Shown: positions 1 to 5,614 of the stretch, in pieces
Numbering within the stretch: position 1 is the stretch's first letter
Layout: each line of letters begins with the position of its first letter
Assembly: GCA_045580405.1 (NCBI GenBank)
Contig: JAZNNT010000165.1
Span: forward strand, 1 to 5,614
From: SIG452 sp045580405
Lineage (GTDB): Bacteria > Bacillota > Clostridia > UMGS1840
DNA length: 5,614 bases
Direction: 5' to 3'
Translations under genes and position numbers: made by a program
The notes under the pieces: model-generated
What the model was told of the DNA's origin: nothing
The model's database searches: none
The model's input: only the letters and a program-made list of their open reading frames with translations

Positions 1-127
1 CAAAGATACCGCCTTCGGACACAACCTGCACGGTATGACCTTCTGCTACTAGCCCTTTTGCCAGCTCCACAATGTGGGTTTCGGCACCTCCGATATCCAT
101 TTTCATGGATGCCAGTAATATTTTCAT
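1..127 (-). CDS. Glycosyltransferase family 4 protein, N-terminal fragment (cut by left window edge)
   Basis: The first 42 codons of a gene that continues beyond position 1. The visible protein starts MKILLASMKMDIGGAETHIV and continues with a helix and a second beta strand (GHTVQVVSEGG). This is the usual opening of a GT-B fold family 4 glycosyltransferase: a beta strand, then the glycine-rich GGAE loop before the first helix (residues 13-16). Family members transfer sugars from nucleotide-sugar donors to lipid, polysaccharide or protein acceptors at the cytoplasmic face of the membrane. Donor and acceptor cannot be told, because the C-terminal nucleotide-sugar domain is outside the window. 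The start ATG is 31 nt after the stop of the DUF2344 gene. A weak ribosome site GGTGGTG (positions 137-143) lies 9 nt upstream. ATGs at codons 8 and 10 would remove the first beta strand, so the first ATG is preferred. It probably belongs to the same transcript. Confidence 0.8.
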   Translation of the reverse strand, partial: MKILLASMKMDIGGAETHIVELAKGLVAEGHTVQVVSEGGIF

Positions 128-158
128 TTGGGGATTCACCACCGTTCTGTCTGATGAT

Positions 159-797
159 TTAGGAGGAGAAGCTTACGCCGTCCTCATTGTAAAAACCCAG
201 TCGGGTTGCTAAAAATGCGGTGATTTTAATACCGCTGTCTGTCATTGCTTTCTTTAACAGTATGGGATTTAAGGTTTTTTCGTTTCCGCAGGCACAGTTT
301 AAGGTGAGCTTCACGCCATCCGGGATGTCAGTTACATTGTGGCGGAAAATCAGTTCTTTTAGGTTGATGGTTTTGGTTTTCCCTTTGGAAAATTTTTCTA
401 CCACAATGGCTTCCTGATTCAAAAATTCACAGATTTTATCATGATCCTCTGTGCGGATTATAATTTCGTAGTCTGCATTGGTGGTCTCGTTGAATTTTCG
501 TAAGTTTTCGGTGTAGATTTCCACGGGAACAATTCCTTCGGGACTTGCCAGACGGAGTTTTTCCTTGATTTCTCCAAAGGAAATGGAATCGGTTTTCAGT
601 TCAAAATCTAAAAACTCCTGTTTTCCTACAATGCCTAAGGGCAGGGGATTGGCAATGTTTAACACCATATGAGGATTGAACCCCTCCGAGTACTTTAGGG
701 GAAGACCGGTACGCTTTAGAATTTTTTGCACCGCCTTCATTAAGTCCAGATGAGAGATATAGGGCATATTTTTTTCAAACTGTAATCTGATTTTCAT
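159..797 (-). CDS. DUF2344 / TIGR03936 family radical SAM-associated protein
   Basis: A 212-residue protein of the DUF2344 (TIGR03936) family. The N-terminal block is characteristic: ISHLDLM at residues 14-20, then GLPLKYSEGFNPH at 31-43 and NPLPLG at 50-55. The C-terminus has a conserved-looking RLGFYNEDG segment. In Firmicutes and relatives this family usually sits beside, or is fused to, a TIGR03960-type radical SAM protein, often near ribonuclease G and rplU-rpmA. It has been discussed as RNA-modification related, but its biochemical role is not established to my knowledge. Here neither the radical SAM partner nor ribonuclease G is in the window; the neighbours are a femX-like gene upstream (10 nt gap) and a glycosyltransferase downstream. 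The start is supported by AAGGA (805-809) with a 7 nt spacer; this site overlaps the femX stop codon, suggesting translational coupling. The length is near the family norm. No signal peptide or membrane segment is seen. Confidence 0.85.
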   Translation of the reverse strand: MKIRLQFEKNMPYISHLDLMKAVQKILKRTGLPLKYSEGFNPHMVLNIANPLPLGIVGKQEFLDFELKTDSISFGEIKEKLRLASPEGIVPVEIYTENLRKFNETTNADYEIIIRTEDHDKICEFLNQEAIVVEKFSKGKTKTINLKELIFRHNVTDIPDGVKLTLNCACGNEKTLNPILLKKAMTDSGIKITAFLATRLGFYNEDGVSFSS

Positions 798-804
798 AAT
801 AAGT

Positions 805-809
805 TCCTT
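805..809 (-). promoter_or_regulatory. Ribosome binding site of the DUF2344 gene
   Basis: AAGGA on the minus strand, 7 nt before the ATG at 797. Its first bases form part of the TAA stop codon (808-810) of the upstream femX-like gene, so termination of one gene occurs on the initiation site of the next. This supports translational coupling and fixes the start. Confidence 0.7.
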
Positions 810-1863
810 ACTTGTTTTTGCGAAGATACCGTTTTCTTCGCAATTCTCTGAAGATTCGTTCTCCGTGATGAACTGCCCAGTTGATAAAGGGAGAGAATAT
901 TACTTCAATTTCACCTAAAAACTCGGTAAATTCACCATTGAAGCCTTTTTTAAAGCGGTACAGACCGTATAAGGGGTTGTCTTCGCTTAAATCACCGGAC
1001 ACACCTCGGAAATCGTAGATATCGCATCCTTTTTCAATGGCCCAGCGAATCATTTCCCACTGGAGCTGATAATTGGGCATCACGTTGCGGTATGCGTTGC
1101 CGGATGCACCGTATAAGTACCAAACCTTGTTGCCGTAGTAAATTGCCAAAGTACCTGCAATGGGTTTGCCTTCATAATCTGCCATATACAGACGGGCATT
1201 TTCGCCGTATACCTCCAGCATTTTTTCAAAATAGGAAGCAGGACGCACCACAAACTCATCACGAAGACCGGTTTCTTCCATCAGTCTCTGGAAATCCTTC
1301 ACGTCTTCTTTTCCGCCTAAACGGACGGTTACACCCTTTTTGACGGAAAGACGGATATTGTAACGGGTTTTGGAATGGAAGATATTGAATACTTCCTCCT
1401 CGTCTTTTCCTGCCACATCCAGCCGGAACACAAAACAGGGCTGAATGCCTTCAAAGTTTTTGCTTCCGGGGATGATTTTAAAACCGGCAGCTTTTAAGTT
1501 TTCTTGGAATATTTCGTTGTCGCACTTTACGTCCGGGTCTGCTTTGAATACATAAGCTTTATGTTTTTTGGCAAGTTTTTTAATACCGTCGTAGAGCTCT
1601 TTTAATGTTTCTTTGTCATCTAAATCACAGACGGGACCCCTGGGAGAATACATAATGGTTCTCTTAATCACGGGAACGGGACGGATCAACACGCTCATAG
1701 CACCTTTGATTTTGTTGGTTTCATCGGTACAGATTAAAATCACATTTTTCCAGTCAGGTTTCATCTGTGCCCAGAGGACAGACTGCATAAAGTGTCCTTT
1801 AGGATGGTTTTTGTTAAATTCTTCGTATTCTTCGTATCTATCTTTTGTGAGTTCGGTTACCAT
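808..1863 (-). CDS. femX: FemX-like peptidoglycan bridge-forming aminoacyltransferase (FemAB family)
   Basis: FemAB enzymes use aminoacyl-tRNA to attach amino acids to the third-position side chain of the lipid II stem peptide, building the peptidoglycan interpeptide bridge in the cytoplasm. With the start chosen here the protein has 351 residues. Family blocks visible are KTRYNIRLSVKKGV (165-178), a long conserved region from YLYGASGNAYRN (249-260) through DIYDFRGV (281-288), and YRFKKGFNGEF near 302-312, which carries the lysine-rich element of the active region. The length and lack of an inserted helical arm resemble the compact Weissella FemX (two GNAT-like domains) rather than the longer FemA/FemB of Staphylococcus. 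The amino acid added (Gly, Ala, Ser or other) cannot be read from sequence. The open frame reaches back to 1959, but the first 32 codons do not look like FemX and overlap gatD deeply. ATG at 1863 gives the typical start MVTELTKDRYEEY. It overlaps the 3' end of gatD by 26 nt. The C-terminus is strongly basic. Confidence 0.87.
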   Translation of the reverse strand: MVTELTKDRYEEYEEFNKNHPKGHFMQSVLWAQMKPDWKNVILICTDETNKIKGAMSVLIRPVPVIKRTIMYSPRGPVCDLDDKETLKELYDGIKKLAKKHKAYVFKADPDVKCDNEIFQENLKAAGFKIIPGSKNFEGIQPCFVFRLDVAGKDEEEVFNIFHSKTRYNIRLSVKKGVTVRLGGKEDVKDFQRLMEETGLRDEFVVRPASYFEKMLEVYGENARLYMADYEGKPIAGTLAIYYGNKVWYLYGASGNAYRNVMPNYQLQWEMIRWAIEKGCDIYDFRGVSGDLSEDNPLYGLYRFKKGFNGEFTEFLGEIEVIFSPFINWAVHHGERIFRELRRKRYLRKNK

Positions 1864-2566
1864 AATGCAAAACATATCCTTTCGCAAGTTTTTCGTGCTC
1901 GCAGACAATGGGAGCAAGGTCGGGAAACGAGCCGTACTTTTTCTCAATGGCTCTTGCAATGAGCAGGTCGCAAAGTTCAGGGTTTTTGGGGAGTAGGGGG
2001 CCGGAGAGATAGGTGCCGATGAAATTTTTAAACATCACACCTTCGGTATTGTCCTCTCCGTTGTTGCCGTATCCGCTTAACACCGTTCCCAAGGGAGCGG
2101 AACCGTCTGTAAGATAGGTGAGTCCGGTATGATTCTCAAAGCCTGCCAGCACTCCCAAAGGAGAATCCAGAGCAATATTTCCGATAAGCTTCTTGTCACC
2201 TGCTTTGGTGGTGATGGGAAGAAGCCCCAGACCCTTATGCGAAATTCCCTCGGCAATAAAAGAATCTCCCAGGATGGGATACCCCGTTGCTGCCGCTAAG
2301 AGAACACCGTTACTATCACGGTAACGGAGAAGCTCCTCCCGACAGGTTTCCAGTTTTTCTGTAATTTTTACCAAATCTTTTTCGCTTCCGCCACCTAAGT
2401 AAATGATATCCGCATCGGACAAATCCGGGGTTTCCTCAAAAGAAACGGGAACCACGGTAAGCTCAATATTTCGTAGGTTGCACCGCTTGGAAAACACCGT
2501 AATATTTCCGCGGTCACCATATAAGTTTAACAGTTCGGGGAATAGATGAAGTAATGTCAGTTTCAT
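1838..2566 (-). CDS. gatD: GatD-like subunit of lipid II isoglutaminyl synthase, predicted glutaminase-dead
   Basis: GatD is the class I (CobB/CobQ-type) glutamine amidotransferase subunit that releases ammonia from glutamine and channels it to MurT, which converts D-Glu of lipid II to D-isoglutamine. This 242-residue protein has the expected length and family blocks: LHLFPELLNLYGDRGN at 6-21, KRCNLRNIEL at 27-36, GGG at 58-60, GFENH at 142-146, and an NFIGTYLSGPLLPKNPEL block at 181-198. However, the nucleophile motif, normally ICGGYQ, reads AATGYP (92-97), placing Ala93 where the catalytic Cys belongs. The catalytic His of TYLHGP is Ser188. The GGGxDxEQ-type loop is GGGSEKDL and GGRT is TGLT. 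Both catalytic codons were checked in the nucleotide sequence (GCA at 2290-2288, TCC at 2005-2003). The frame is intact, so it is not an obvious pseudogene. The start overlaps the murT stop by ATGA, with AAGGGGG 7 nt upstream. Family membership is firm; loss of activity is inferred. Confidence 0.88.
   Translation of the reverse strand: MKLTLLHLFPELLNLYGDRGNITVFSKRCNLRNIELTVVPVSFEETPDLSDADIIYLGGGSEKDLVKITEKLETCREELLRYRDSNGVLLAAATGYPILGDSFIAEGISHKGLGLLPITTKAGDKKLIGNIALDSPLGVLAGFENHTGLTYLTDGSAPLGTVLSGYGNNGEDNTEGVMFKNFIGTYLSGPLLPKNPELCDLLIARAIEKKYGSFPDLAPIVCEHEKLAKGYVLHYGNRTHKR
1877..1882 (-). promoter_or_regulatory. Probable ribosome binding site of the femX-like gene, inside gatD
   Basis: AAAGGA on the minus strand, inside the last codons of gatD. 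It lies 13 nt from the preferred ATG (1863), longer than the 7 nt seen for neighbouring genes, and only 1 nt from an in-frame ATG at 1875, which is too close for normal initiation. The 1863 start is therefore favoured. Reinitiation by ribosomes finishing gatD at 1838 could help. Confidence 0.5.
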
Positions 2567-3915
2567 TTTGTTTCCCCCTTTTTCTTTTGATTCTTTTCTA
2601 AAATAAGCAGTTCCTTTTTGGCGTCAAAAATCAAGGTGTAGTTTACCAGAAGATATACCACTTCACAATCTGCCTTCAAAAATTCGGAGGCTAAGGTAAC
2701 GGGGTTTTCGTGTACTTTCACATTCTCCACGTCAGCGTAGAACCAGCGAAGCGCCATATCCTGACACCGCTTGCCTGCAGCACCGTGTGCCACACAGTCA
2801 GAAAGCAATTCAAAATCCACATCATAAAGCCAGGAAATGTCGATGCCGTCGGAGGGCATATCGTTGATGCCAACTACCACTGCTTTTTTACGGGGGTCAT
2901 TTTTTAGGGTGGCAATTGCCTGGTTGAAGCCTGCAGGGTTTTTTGCCAGGTTTAAAATCACAGGCTTTTCCAAGGAAAATTCTTCCATACGGGCAGTCTG
3001 GGCTTCGTAATCGGCAAAAGCACCTGTATAATTGGCGATGGGAAGCTTCAGTGTTTCTGCAACAGAAATTGCTGCCAGCACATTATATAAATTATAAAAT
3101 CCAAGTAAGGGCGTTTTCACTTCCTGTTTGTCGTTTAAGAGAAACGACAAGGTGGGATTCAGCGTAATGTTGGTTGCATCAAAATTGGGATCGGGGCGTT
3201 TATAACCGCATCCTTCACAAAAGAAATTGCCCAATTGATTATAGTGGTAGAAGTTGTAGGACAACTCACTTTGGCAAAATAAACACGTTCTGCCTTCTTT
3301 GGTTTCGGTTTTTGGCTGATTGGTTTCTTCCGAAACTCCGAAAATTACGGTAGGATTATTGACGCTTTTGGTAAAGGAAGCACACAGGGGGTCATCCCCG
3401 TTTAAAACCAGAGTAGCTTCGGGCGCTTTCTTCACGGCAATTTTCAGCTGTTCCAGTGTTTCGGTAATTTCACCGTAGCGGTCCATCTGGTCACGGAACA
3501 AATTGGTTATTACAATTACGTGGGGAGTCAGATGGTCAAACACGATTTTTGCGCTGGCTTCGTCAATTTCCAGCACTGCATAATCAGCTTTTAAAGAACC
3601 GGAGATTCCGGCGGAGCTGATGAATGCAGTTGCCACACCGTCAAACATATTGGCACCCACCAGGTTACAAACAGTGGTACGACCTGTTTCTGTAATCAGC
3701 AGGTTAATCATATTGTTGGTGGTAGTTTTGCCGTTGGTTCCCAATACGCAGATAATTTTTTCACGGATTTTCGGAGCAAGCAGCCGCAGTGCATCAGGAC
3801 AGATTTTTAAGGCATATCGCCCCGGTGCGGAAGAGCTTTTGGTACCCATCAGCTTTCCAATCACAATCAGAAGCTTGCAAACCATTACGGCAATTGCCAG
3901 ACGCAGTCGTTTCAT
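2563..3915 (-). CDS. murT: MurT, Mur ligase-like subunit of lipid II isoglutaminyl synthase
   Basis: MurT binds ATP and lipid II, activates the alpha-carboxyl of D-Glu in the stem peptide, and normally receives ammonia from GatD to form D-isoglutamine. The 450-residue length is typical. After a hydrophobic, basic N-terminal helix (about 4-24) come the PGRYALKICPD segment (31-41), the ATP-binding P-loop GTNGKTTT (59-66), NLVGANM (84-90), LEIDEA (115-120) and TNLFRDQMDRYGEI (137-150), all classic Mur ligase central-domain motifs. A four-cysteine zinc ribbon, a MurT hallmark, is complete: C211, C214, C233 and C236. The C-terminal DUF1727 domain has KNPAGFNQ (325-332) and a ND-DG-D-SW-YDVDFE block (351-369) containing the acidic residues placed near the amidation site. 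All ligase features look intact, unlike its partner GatD. The start has GAGGA (3923-3927) 7 nt upstream. It follows RNase J by 31 nt and overlaps gatD by 4 nt. Confidence 0.95.
   Translation of the reverse strand: MKRLRLAIAVMVCKLLIVIGKLMGTKSSSAPGRYALKICPDALRLLAPKIREKIICVLGTNGKTTTNNMINLLITETGRTTVCNLVGANMFDGVATAFISSAGISGSLKADYAVLEIDEASAKIVFDHLTPHVIVITNLFRDQMDRYGEITETLEQLKIAVKKAPEATLVLNGDDPLCASFTKSVNNPTVIFGVSEETNQPKTETKEGRTCLFCQSELSYNFYHYNQLGNFFCEGCGYKRPDPNFDATNITLNPTLSFLLNDKQEVKTPLLGFYNLYNVLAAISVAETLKLPIANYTGAFADYEAQTARMEEFSLEKPVILNLAKNPAGFNQAIATLKNDPRKKAVVVGINDMPSDGIDISWLYDVDFELLSDCVAHGAAGKRCQDMALRWFYADVENVKVHENPVTLASEFLKADCEVVYLLVNYTLIFDAKKELLILEKNQKKKGETK
2574..2580 (-). promoter_or_regulatory. 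Ribosome binding site of gatD
   Basis: AAGGGGG on the minus strand, 7 nt before the gatD ATG and inside the final codons of murT. Together with the ATGA stop/start overlap it indicates coupled translation, fitting a 1:1 MurT-GatD complex. Confidence 0.75.
3128..3150. repeat. 9-bp perfect inverted repeat inside murT
   Basis: TTGTCGTTT (3128-3136) and its exact reverse complement AAACGACAA (3142-3150) flank a 5-nt loop. It lies in murT codons for about residues 256-264, just after the zinc ribbon. There is no U-run after it on either strand, so it is not a standard terminator. It may be chance, or a weak mRNA hairpin. Confidence 0.35.
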
Positions 3916-3922
3916 AAGATAA

Positions 3923-3927
3923 TCCTC
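3923..3927 (-). promoter_or_regulatory. Ribosome binding site of murT
   Basis: GAGGA on the minus strand, 7 nt before the murT ATG, in the 31-nt gap after the RNase J stop. That gap is A/T-rich but contains no hairpin, so no terminator separates RNase J from murT. Confidence 0.7.
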
Positions 3928-3946
3928 GTTGTTTGTTTTTTTAAAT

Positions 3947-5614
3947 TTACACTTCCATGATAATGGGAAGTATCATGGGAGAGCGTTTGGTTTTTTTGGA
4001 TAAATACATGCCCACCTGGGATCGCATTTCGTTCTTCAAAGTTGCCCAGTCGGTCACTTTTCTTGAAATCAGACCTTCTAAAGCTTCTTTTGCTACCTGG
4101 CGGGTTTCTTCCATTAAGTCCTCGCTGTCTCTCATATACACAAAGCCGCGGGAGATAATGTCGGGTCCGGAGAGAATCTGACCAGTTTCGGAAGATAATG
4201 ACACTACGATTACGATTAAACCGTCCTGAGACAGATGTTTTCTGTCACGCAGGACAATGTTACCCACATCGCCAACGGACAACCCTGCCACATACACTTT
4301 TCCTGCAGAAACGCTGCCGGCGGGTTTCACCTGGCTTTTTGTCACCTGCAGCACATTGCCGAGCTGTTGCACAAAAATGCGTTCTTCGGGAATACCCACT
4401 TCCATTGCCAGATTTTTGTGATGAATCAAGTGCTTATATTCCCCGTGAACAGGCATAAAGAATTTTGGTTTGGTTAAGGCTAAAATCAGCTTTAATTCTT
4501 CCTGACAGGCGTGACCGGAAACATGCACATCTGCCAAGTTATCATATACCACTGAGGAGCCACGTTTAAACAGCTCGTTTACTACGGTGGAAACCAGTTT
4601 TTCATTACCCGGAATGGGATTTGCGCTTAACACCACCAGGTCATTTGCGGTGATTTCCACCTTTCGGTGTGCAGAAAATGCCATACGGTGCAATCCGCTC
4701 ATGGGTTCCCCCTGGCTGCCGGTGGTAATAATGGTTAAATGCTCGTTGTTATAATTTTTGATGTTATCAATGTCGATAAGTGTCCCTTTGGGAATCTTCA
4801 TGTAACCCAGCTCCTGGGCAACCTGCACCACGTTTTCCATACTTCTGCCCGATACCGCAACCTTACGGTTATAGCGGACGGAAGCATCAATAATCTGTTG
4901 CACACGGTGCACGTTGGATGCAAAGGTGGCAATAATGATTCTCTTTTTGGGATTGGTGATAAAAATATCGTTTAGGGCTTTTCCCACCGAGCGTTCACTC
5001 TGGGTATAGCCGTGCCGTTCTGCATTGGTGGACTCGGAGAGCAGCAGGGTAACACCTTGTTTTCCCAGTTCTCCAAAACGTGCCAAGTCAATCATACTGC
5101 CCGTAACGGGAGTGGTATCAATTTTAAAGTCTCCCGTATGCAGAATGATGCCTTCGGGGGTGTGCACCGCAATGGCAACTGAATCTGCAATGGAGTGGTT
5201 GGTATGGATAAATTCAATGGTAATGTCGCCAAATTTTAAGGTATCCCCTGCGGAAACCTGATTTAAGGCAACCTTGGAGAGCAGGTTATGTTCTTTTAGT
5301 TTAAATTTCACAAGGCCTATCGTCAATTTGGTTCCAAACACAGGGATGGAACAGTCCTTCATAAGATAGGGAATCCCGCCGATATGGTCCTCGTGACCGT
5401 GGGTTAATACCAATGCTTTAAATTTGTTCTGGTTTTTGATGATATACGAATAATCGGGAATAACTAAATCTACTCCCAGCATATTTTCATCAGGAAAGGC
5501 AATTCCGCAATCAATTAAAATGCCAATATCTCCGTATTCGATGGCAGTCAGATTCTTTCCGATCTCATGCAGACCGCCTAAGGGGATTACCTTCAGTATT
5601 TTCTTTTTCGCCAC
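3947..5614 (-). CDS. rnj: Ribonuclease J (metallo-beta-lactamase/beta-CASP RNase)
   Basis: RNase J is a cytoplasmic zinc-dependent 5'-3' exonuclease and endonuclease for mRNA decay and rRNA/small RNA maturation in Gram-positive bacteria. The 555-residue product matches the length of Bacillus RNase J1. Metal ligands are present: the HGHEDH motif (H72, H74, D76, H77), H140, D162 in HTGDFK, and H390 in MPVHGEY. The beta-CASP region has ATFASNVHR (229-237) and SGRSME (255-260), followed by the TTGSQGEP loop (297-304) and VSGHACQEE (365-373). The C-terminal domain has VGDVGNIVLRDR (447-458) and ends in the conserved KTKRSPMILPIIMEV. The first codon is GTG (5614-5612), exactly at the window edge. 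MAKKKILKVIPLGGLHEIGK is a normal RNase J start, so the gene is probably complete, but its ribosome site and any upstream extension are not visible. Bacilli have two paralogues, J1 and J2; which this matches, or whether it is the only one, cannot be told here. Confidence 0.95.
   Translation of the reverse strand: MAKKKILKVIPLGGLHEIGKNLTAIEYGDIGILIDCGIAFPDENMLGVDLVIPDYSYIIKNQNKFKALVLTHGHEDHIGGIPYLMKDCSIPVFGTKLTIGLVKFKLKEHNLLSKVALNQVSAGDTLKFGDITIEFIHTNHSIADSVAIAVHTPEGIILHTGDFKIDTTPVTGSMIDLARFGELGKQGVTLLLSESTNAERHGYTQSERSVGKALNDIFITNPKKRIIIATFASNVHRVQQIIDASVRYNRKVAVSGRSMENVVQVAQELGYMKIPKGTLIDIDNIKNYNNEHLTIITTGSQGEPMSGLHRMAFSAHRKVEITANDLVVLSANPIPGNEKLVSTVVNELFKRGSSVVYDNLADVHVSGHACQEELKLILALTKPKFFMPVHGEYKHLIHHKNLAMEVGIPEERIFVQQLGNVLQVTKSQVKPAGSVSAGKVYVAGLSVGDVGNIVLRDRKHLSQDGLIVIVVSLSSETGQILSGPDIISRGFVYMRDSEDLMEETRQVAKEALEGLISRKVTDWATLKNEMRSQVGMYLSKKTKRSPMILPIIMEV

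Noticed and set aside
128..158. Possible terminator or promoter between the DUF2344 and glycosyltransferase genes
   Set aside because: The 31-nt gap has no hairpin followed by a U-run and no convincing -35/-10 pair.
161..168. Strong Shine-Dalgarno-like AGGAGGAG on the plus strand
   Set aside because: No start codon at suitable spacing leads into a plausible plus-strand gene. It is the complement of the Ser-Ser-stop end of the DUF2344 gene.
1864..1959. N-terminal extension of the femX-like frame by 32 residues (start at 1959)
   Set aside because: The extra residues do not resemble FemX, would overlap gatD by 122 nt and have no visible ribosome site. The start at 1863 gives a family-typical N-terminus.
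1613..1996. 127-codon open frame on the plus strand
   Set aside because: It is antisense to the femX-like gene and gatD, which both have clear family motifs. It has no recognisable domain, and the other plus-strand frames are likewise shadows of minus-strand genes.
2307..2327. 7-bp inverted repeat (CCGTTAC / GTAACGG, 7-nt loop) in gatD
   Set aside because: A few repeats of this size are expected by chance in 5.6 kb. There is no U-run and it lies within conserved coding sequence.
1838..2566. gatD as a pseudogene
   Set aside because: The frame is uninterrupted and of normal length, has a good ribosome site and overlaps both neighbours. Structural motifs are kept while only glutamine-site residues differ, which fits a retained non-catalytic protein better.

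Overview
The window looks like a chromosomal segment of a low-to-moderate-GC, Gram-positive-type bacterium, most likely class Clostridia (Bacillota). The evidence is a full-length RNase J, a MurT/GatD pair for lipid II amidation, a FemX-like tRNA-dependent ligase, a DUF2344 protein, and purine-rich Shine-Dalgarno sites 7 nt before most start codons. Genus cannot be told from the sequence alone.

All six genes lie on the minus strand and are tightly packed, so transcription runs from the right edge to the left. The order is RNase J (5614-3947), murT (3915-2563), gatD (2566-1838), a femX-like gene (1863-808), a DUF2344 protein (797-159) and the first 42 codons of a family-4 glycosyltransferase (127-1, running off the left edge). 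The largest intergenic gap is 31 nt. murT/gatD overlap by 4 nt (ATGA), and gatD/femX by 26 nt. I see no terminator, RNA gene, mobile element or CRISPR array, and no gene-free stretch over 300 nt. It reads as one polycistronic unit whose promoter lies outside the right edge.

Functionally, murT-gatD-femX forms a lipid II-editing cassette. MurT/GatD normally amidates the alpha-carboxyl of D-Glu in the stem peptide, and FemX-type enzymes then add the first amino acid of a cross-bridge. RNase J (RNA turnover) and the DUF2344 protein (RNA-modification-linked family) are housekeeping neighbours, and the glycosyltransferase may start a surface-glycan module.

The most notable observation is that GatD, although full length and in frame, lacks both residues of the family's glutaminase dyad. 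The nucleophile Cys position of the ICGGYQ-type motif is Ala93, and the His of the TYLHGP-type motif is Ser188; other glutamine-site positions also differ. Its partner MurT keeps its ATP-binding loop, four-Cys zinc ribbon and ligase motifs. This suggests a pseudo-glutaminase scaffold paired with a live ligase, which may be fed by free ammonia or another donor.
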